Below, in pieces: positions 61,829 to 64,000 of a stretch of DNA of 64,000 nt. The position numbers and the translations under genes are program-made. Origin of the DNA: JBBTCX01 sp964494205 (GTDB taxonomy: Bacteria; Planctomycetota; Phycisphaerae; UBA1845); assembly GCA_964494205.1 (NCBI GenBank), contig CAZBRD010000022.1:1-64000 (forward strand), read 5' to 3'. How positions within the stretch are numbered: position 1 is the stretch's first letter; every line of letters begins with the position of its first letter. Under the pieces are notes generated by a model. It saw nothing but the letters and a program-made list of their open reading frames with translations, was not told the DNA's origin and searched no databases.

Positions 61829-62086
61829 CAAATGGCTAATTTCGCCAGGTGAAAAAAACTCGTTAAGTAGTGACACGGCGCGGCACTTTTTGGCGAACCC
61901 GGTGGCAGGATACAGGTGAAGACAATAAGCCATAGTATCATAGCGCAAAGCATCCAATTTCTTGCGCTTTTCCCTTAGAAATAACCACTTCGACCCTTTC
62001 AGGGTCGTACTTTCTAATTCCGCCATTGCATACCGGGGGTCTTCGCTGCGCTCGACCCCCGGCTAAATAGCAGCCCTTCAGGCTGC
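61829..62086. repeat. Composite intergenic repeat, copy B
   Basis: In the gap 61778-62370, which has no gene: CAAATGGCTAATTTCGC (61829 on), then GACCCTTTCAGGGTC (61992-62006), a stem CCGGGGGTC ... GACCCCCGG (62033-62062, loop TTCGCTGCGCTC) and GCAGCCCTTCAGGCTGC (62070-62086). The order is as in copy A (43701-44155). The second stem differs in sequence from the 18-bp stem of copy A but occupies the same place. Confidence 0.6.
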
Positions 62087-62088
62087 AT

Positions 62089-62167
62089 GCAGGTCCAGTG
62101 TGTGCAGGTCCGAATGCAAGCGGATCCGATTGCATGCGGGCCCGGATGCAAGCAAGTTCATGCCGAT
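62089..62167 (+). repeat. Degenerate 16-bp tandem repeat
   Basis: Five units of 15 or 16 bases each start with GC: GCAGGTCCAGTGTGT, GCAGGTCCGAATGCAA, GCGGATCCGATTGCAT, GCGGGCCCGGATGCAA, and a weaker GCAAGTTCATGCCGAT. It directly follows the palindromes of copy B. Purpose unknown; such short arrays may arise by slipped replication. Confidence 0.5.
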
Positions 62168-62370
62168 GAGAGTTTCACGGGCAAACAGGTTCAGACCGTA
62201 GTGTCTGCATTTGAAATCCAAGAGCTGAGCGCCCGCACTGCCCGCAATTCATCGCCATAGCGCGCTAGGTTGCCGAGTGAGCTGAGGGAATGCGGAGAGA
62301 AGTTGAGTAGAAACAAGCTGCCTGTTTTGAATCGACAGCCGATTGTTCAAAGTGGTATGCTTTGAGGATC

Positions 62371-62712
62371 ATGAATCCTGATGGGACAAGTCGATCTCGA
62401 TTTGAGGTTTCGCGCGAGAATGCGGCGATGTGGCTGGTGGGCGTGGGTTTCGCGTTTGCGCTGATCGGCTTCGGTGCTTATGGGCTGATGACCGGAAGCA
62501 CGATCCTATTCGGGCGGCGCACTTCTATTGTTGTGACCGGACCAGCAGCCACGGGACTTTCCATCGCCTACATGATGCTCGGACTCACGTTAAACATACG
62601 ATTTGTGTGGTCGAAGATTCCCAGGTGGGAAGAACTGGCTGAGAAACTGAGTGCCATTCCGCTGACACTATTTGTCATCGCGCTTGTTTATGCGATCTAC
62701 AAAATCTATTGA
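62371..62712 (+). CDS. Small membrane protein, 113 aa
   Basis: GAGG is 4 bases before ATG 62371. Three membrane segments (MWLVGVGFAFALIGFGAYGL; ATGLSIAYMMLGLTL; IPLTLFVIALVYAIYKIY) with short loops rich in Arg. It does not match a family that I recognise. It stands alone between the repeat array and the PKD gene. Function unknown. Confidence 0.5.
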   Translation: MNPDGTSRSRFEVSRENAAMWLVGVGFAFALIGFGAYGLMTGSTILFGRRTSIVVTGPAATGLSIAYMMLGLTLNIRFVWSKIPRWEELAEKLSAIPLTLFVIALVYAIYKIY

Positions 62713-63100
62713 GACCTTTGCAGGCAGCATCGGTTTCCTTTCAGCGGTTCGATAACACCAGCGCTCTACAAATCACAAATTTCCTACGGTCAAACTGAAC
62801 GATATAAAGCGCGCCAACCGACTGAACAAATCGGTCAATAAATTTTGTCGATTTCGTTATTTTTACTATTGCAAACCTCAAAATTGGCCTATAGTGCCAC
62901 ATGGAGCGCGGACTAATGGGGTGCGTCCGAAAAGAGGGAAGGGAAAGAATGTTTAACTGGTCAACCCTGTTTACCTATTGTACCATCACTATAACTCAAT
63001 GATCGACCCGGGCTGCAGATCTGCGGTCTCACGCCGTTTATGCCCAACGGAGGCGGCTAAAGGTCGAAAAGTGCTGTGTCACGTCGCAGGGGGGAAAGCA
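62713..63100 (+). promoter_or_regulatory. Upstream region of the PKD gene
   Basis: No gene here. A weak promoter-like pair (TTGCAA, then TATAGT at 62890-62895 with a 15-base spacer) would give a leader of about 205 bases. The leader has a short hairpin (CCGTT-TATGCCC-AACGG, near 63040) but no riboswitch consensus that I can identify. GGGGGG lies 6 bases before the ATG at 63101. Confidence 0.35.
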
Positions 63101-64000
63101 ATGCGCTACGGCTCTGTCCAACCCGATACCGGGCCGACGATTAGTCGGCGTCATAGAAAACGATCGAAAACCAGCAAACTCATGCGGATCGTCCCCGTCG
63201 TATCCGCGATGCTTTTGCTAGCACCGTCGATCAGCCAAGCCTTCCAGGCAGGGTCCTGCGGCGGAAACATCGCCCCCACCGCCGAAGCCGGTCCCAATCG
63301 GCAGGGCTCTGCGGGCACACCCATGAACTTTGACGGCTCCGGTTCGACCGATCCGGACGGCAGCGTCGTTTCATATTGGTGGAATTTCGGTGACGGCAAC
63401 TTCACCGGATGGCAGCCGAATGCGGTTGTCTCCCACACCTACGCCGGTCCTGGAACGTACAGTGCGCGCCTGTGGGCGAAAGATAACTGTGCTGTTTTCT
63501 CGGCAGTCGATACGGCTGTTATCACCATCACCAACGGCAACGCGTGTGCCAACAACGTGGCACCGAACGCAGACGCGGGCAGCGATCGAAACGCCAGCGT
63601 CAATCAGTCGCTGACATTCAACGGCGGCGGATCTGCGGACGCGGGCGGTTCAATCACTTCGTATTCGTGGAGCTTCGGCGACGGCTCGAACGCTTCTGGC
63701 GTTTCGGCTGCGCATGCTTATTCAAGCTCAGGAAATTTCACCGTCACATTGACCGTCACGGATAATTGCGGCGCGACCGATACGGACACCGCCTCGGTGA
63801 CGATCACATCAACCAATCCTTGTGGTAATAACCAAGCCCCGGTGGCCAACGGCGGTCCTGATCGCCAGGGCGCAGTCGGCGCGGCGGTCAGTTTCAGTGC
63901 GTCGGGCTCGACGGACGCCAACGGAAACATCACCGAGTATTGGTGGAATTTCGGCGACGGCGATTTTACCGGCTGGCAGACGCAAGCGAACACATCGCAC
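63101..64000 (+). CDS. PKD-repeat secreted protein (partial, runs off right edge)
   Basis: The frame is open from ATG 63101 to the window end (300 codons) with no stop, so the C-terminus is missing. After a basic N-terminus and a signal helix (IVPVVSAMLLLAPSISQAFQ) it has three consecutive PKD domains, each with the motif WxFGDG: residues about 63-145 (YWWNFGDGNFTG), 146-240 (SWSFGDGSNASG) and 240 on (YWWNFGDGDFTG). Each is linked by NxxPxAxxG-type hinges. PKD domains are immunoglobulin-like modules of surface and polysaccharide-binding proteins. A large extracellular protein is likely; no enzyme domain is visible in this part. Confidence 0.85.
   Translation, partial: MRYGSVQPDTGPTISRRHRKRSKTSKLMRIVPVVSAMLLLAPSISQAFQAGSCGGNIAPTAEAGPNRQGSAGTPMNFDGSGSTDPDGSVVSYWWNFGDGNFTGWQPNAVVSHTYAGPGTYSARLWAKDNCAVFSAVDTAVITITNGNACANNVAPNADAGSDRNASVNQSLTFNGGGSADAGGSITSYSWSFGDGSNASGVSAAHAYSSSGNFTVTLTVTDNCGATDTDTASVTITSTNPCGNNQAPVANGGPDRQGAVGAAVSFSASGSTDANGNITEYWWNFGDGDFTGWQTQANTSH

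Noticed and set aside
60377..62026. 549-codon minus-strand frame over DUF481 and mscL
   Set aside because: Composition (Arg, His, Asp rich) is that of an antisense shadow and two clear genes lie on the other strand.
62896..63100. Cyclic di-GMP riboswitch in the PKD gene leader
   Set aside because: Leader is long and surface genes often carry one, but the conserved core could not be matched.

Overview
The window looks like a chromosomal contig from a Planctomycetota bacterium, most likely of the Phycisphaerae type. The pointers are exosortase-type tails (PEP-CTERM and IPTL-CTERM), secreted proteins with dockerin-like and PKD modules, small lipoproteins of a planctomycete style, a squalene-cyclase-like repeat protein, frequent TTG/GTG starts, moderate GC, and many palindromic intergenic repeats. 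This placement is an inference from gene content; no rRNA is present.

Layout. (1) 1-15.2 kb is an accessory region that ends at the 3' end of tRNA-Glu(CTC). It holds small hypotheticals, two lipoproteins, a heavy-metal RND efflux operon (outer-membrane factor, tiny lipoprotein, adaptor, pump, all on the minus strand), a beta-barrel protein, a PepSY-like secreted protein with a two-component system, remnants of a serine recombinase and an XRE regulator, and an apparently intact tyrosine integrase whose last codons lie inside the tRNA gene. It reads as an integrated metal-resistance island whose far end is outside the window. (2) 15.2-24.4 kb is core-like: an Ebo-type phosphodiesterase, then a minus-strand run CorC/CNNM - YbeY - 7TM-HD (PgpH-type) - PhoH, then CdsA, a Fur regulator and a divergent polyferredoxin. 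(3) 24.4-38 kb carries SGNH-hydrolase, membrane and glycosyltransferase genes, ComEC, alanine dehydrogenase and a MacA-MacB type export system. (4) 38-44.2 kb has two exosortase substrates, an AbrB/Doc toxin-antitoxin pair, an M20 dipeptidase, an SGNH hydrolase with a zinc ribbon, and a repeat-filled 600 bp gap. (5) 44.2-55 kb is metabolic: an EboE-like epimerase, thiolase and 3-hydroxyacyl-CoA dehydrogenase, malate dehydrogenase, and a branched-chain amino-acid ABC transporter (LivF apart; LivK, LivH and a fused LivM-LivG together) around a TerC-family protein. (6) 55-64 kb holds a large Cys-rich secreted protein with a dockerin-like end, tRNA-Ser(TGA), an L,D-transpeptidase, a tiny lipoprotein, a DUF481 barrel, MscL, further repeats, and the start of a PKD-repeat protein that runs off the right edge.

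How the parts fit. The efflux operon, the secreted PepSY-like protein and the response regulator/kinase pair probably form a metal sensing and export module carried by the island. YbeY, PhoH and the 7TM-HD protein link rRNA maturation with nucleotide second-messenger turnover. The thiolase and 3-hydroxyacyl-CoA dehydrogenase give the thiolytic end of beta-oxidation, and the Liv system plus alanine dehydrogenase and the dipeptidase point to amino-acid use. No CRISPR array, rRNA, complete IS element or recognisable secondary-metabolite cluster was seen. The features most worth a second look are the tRNA-integrated metal island, the split Ebo-type genes, the tiny lipoprotein inside the efflux operon, and the dispersed palindromic repeat families.
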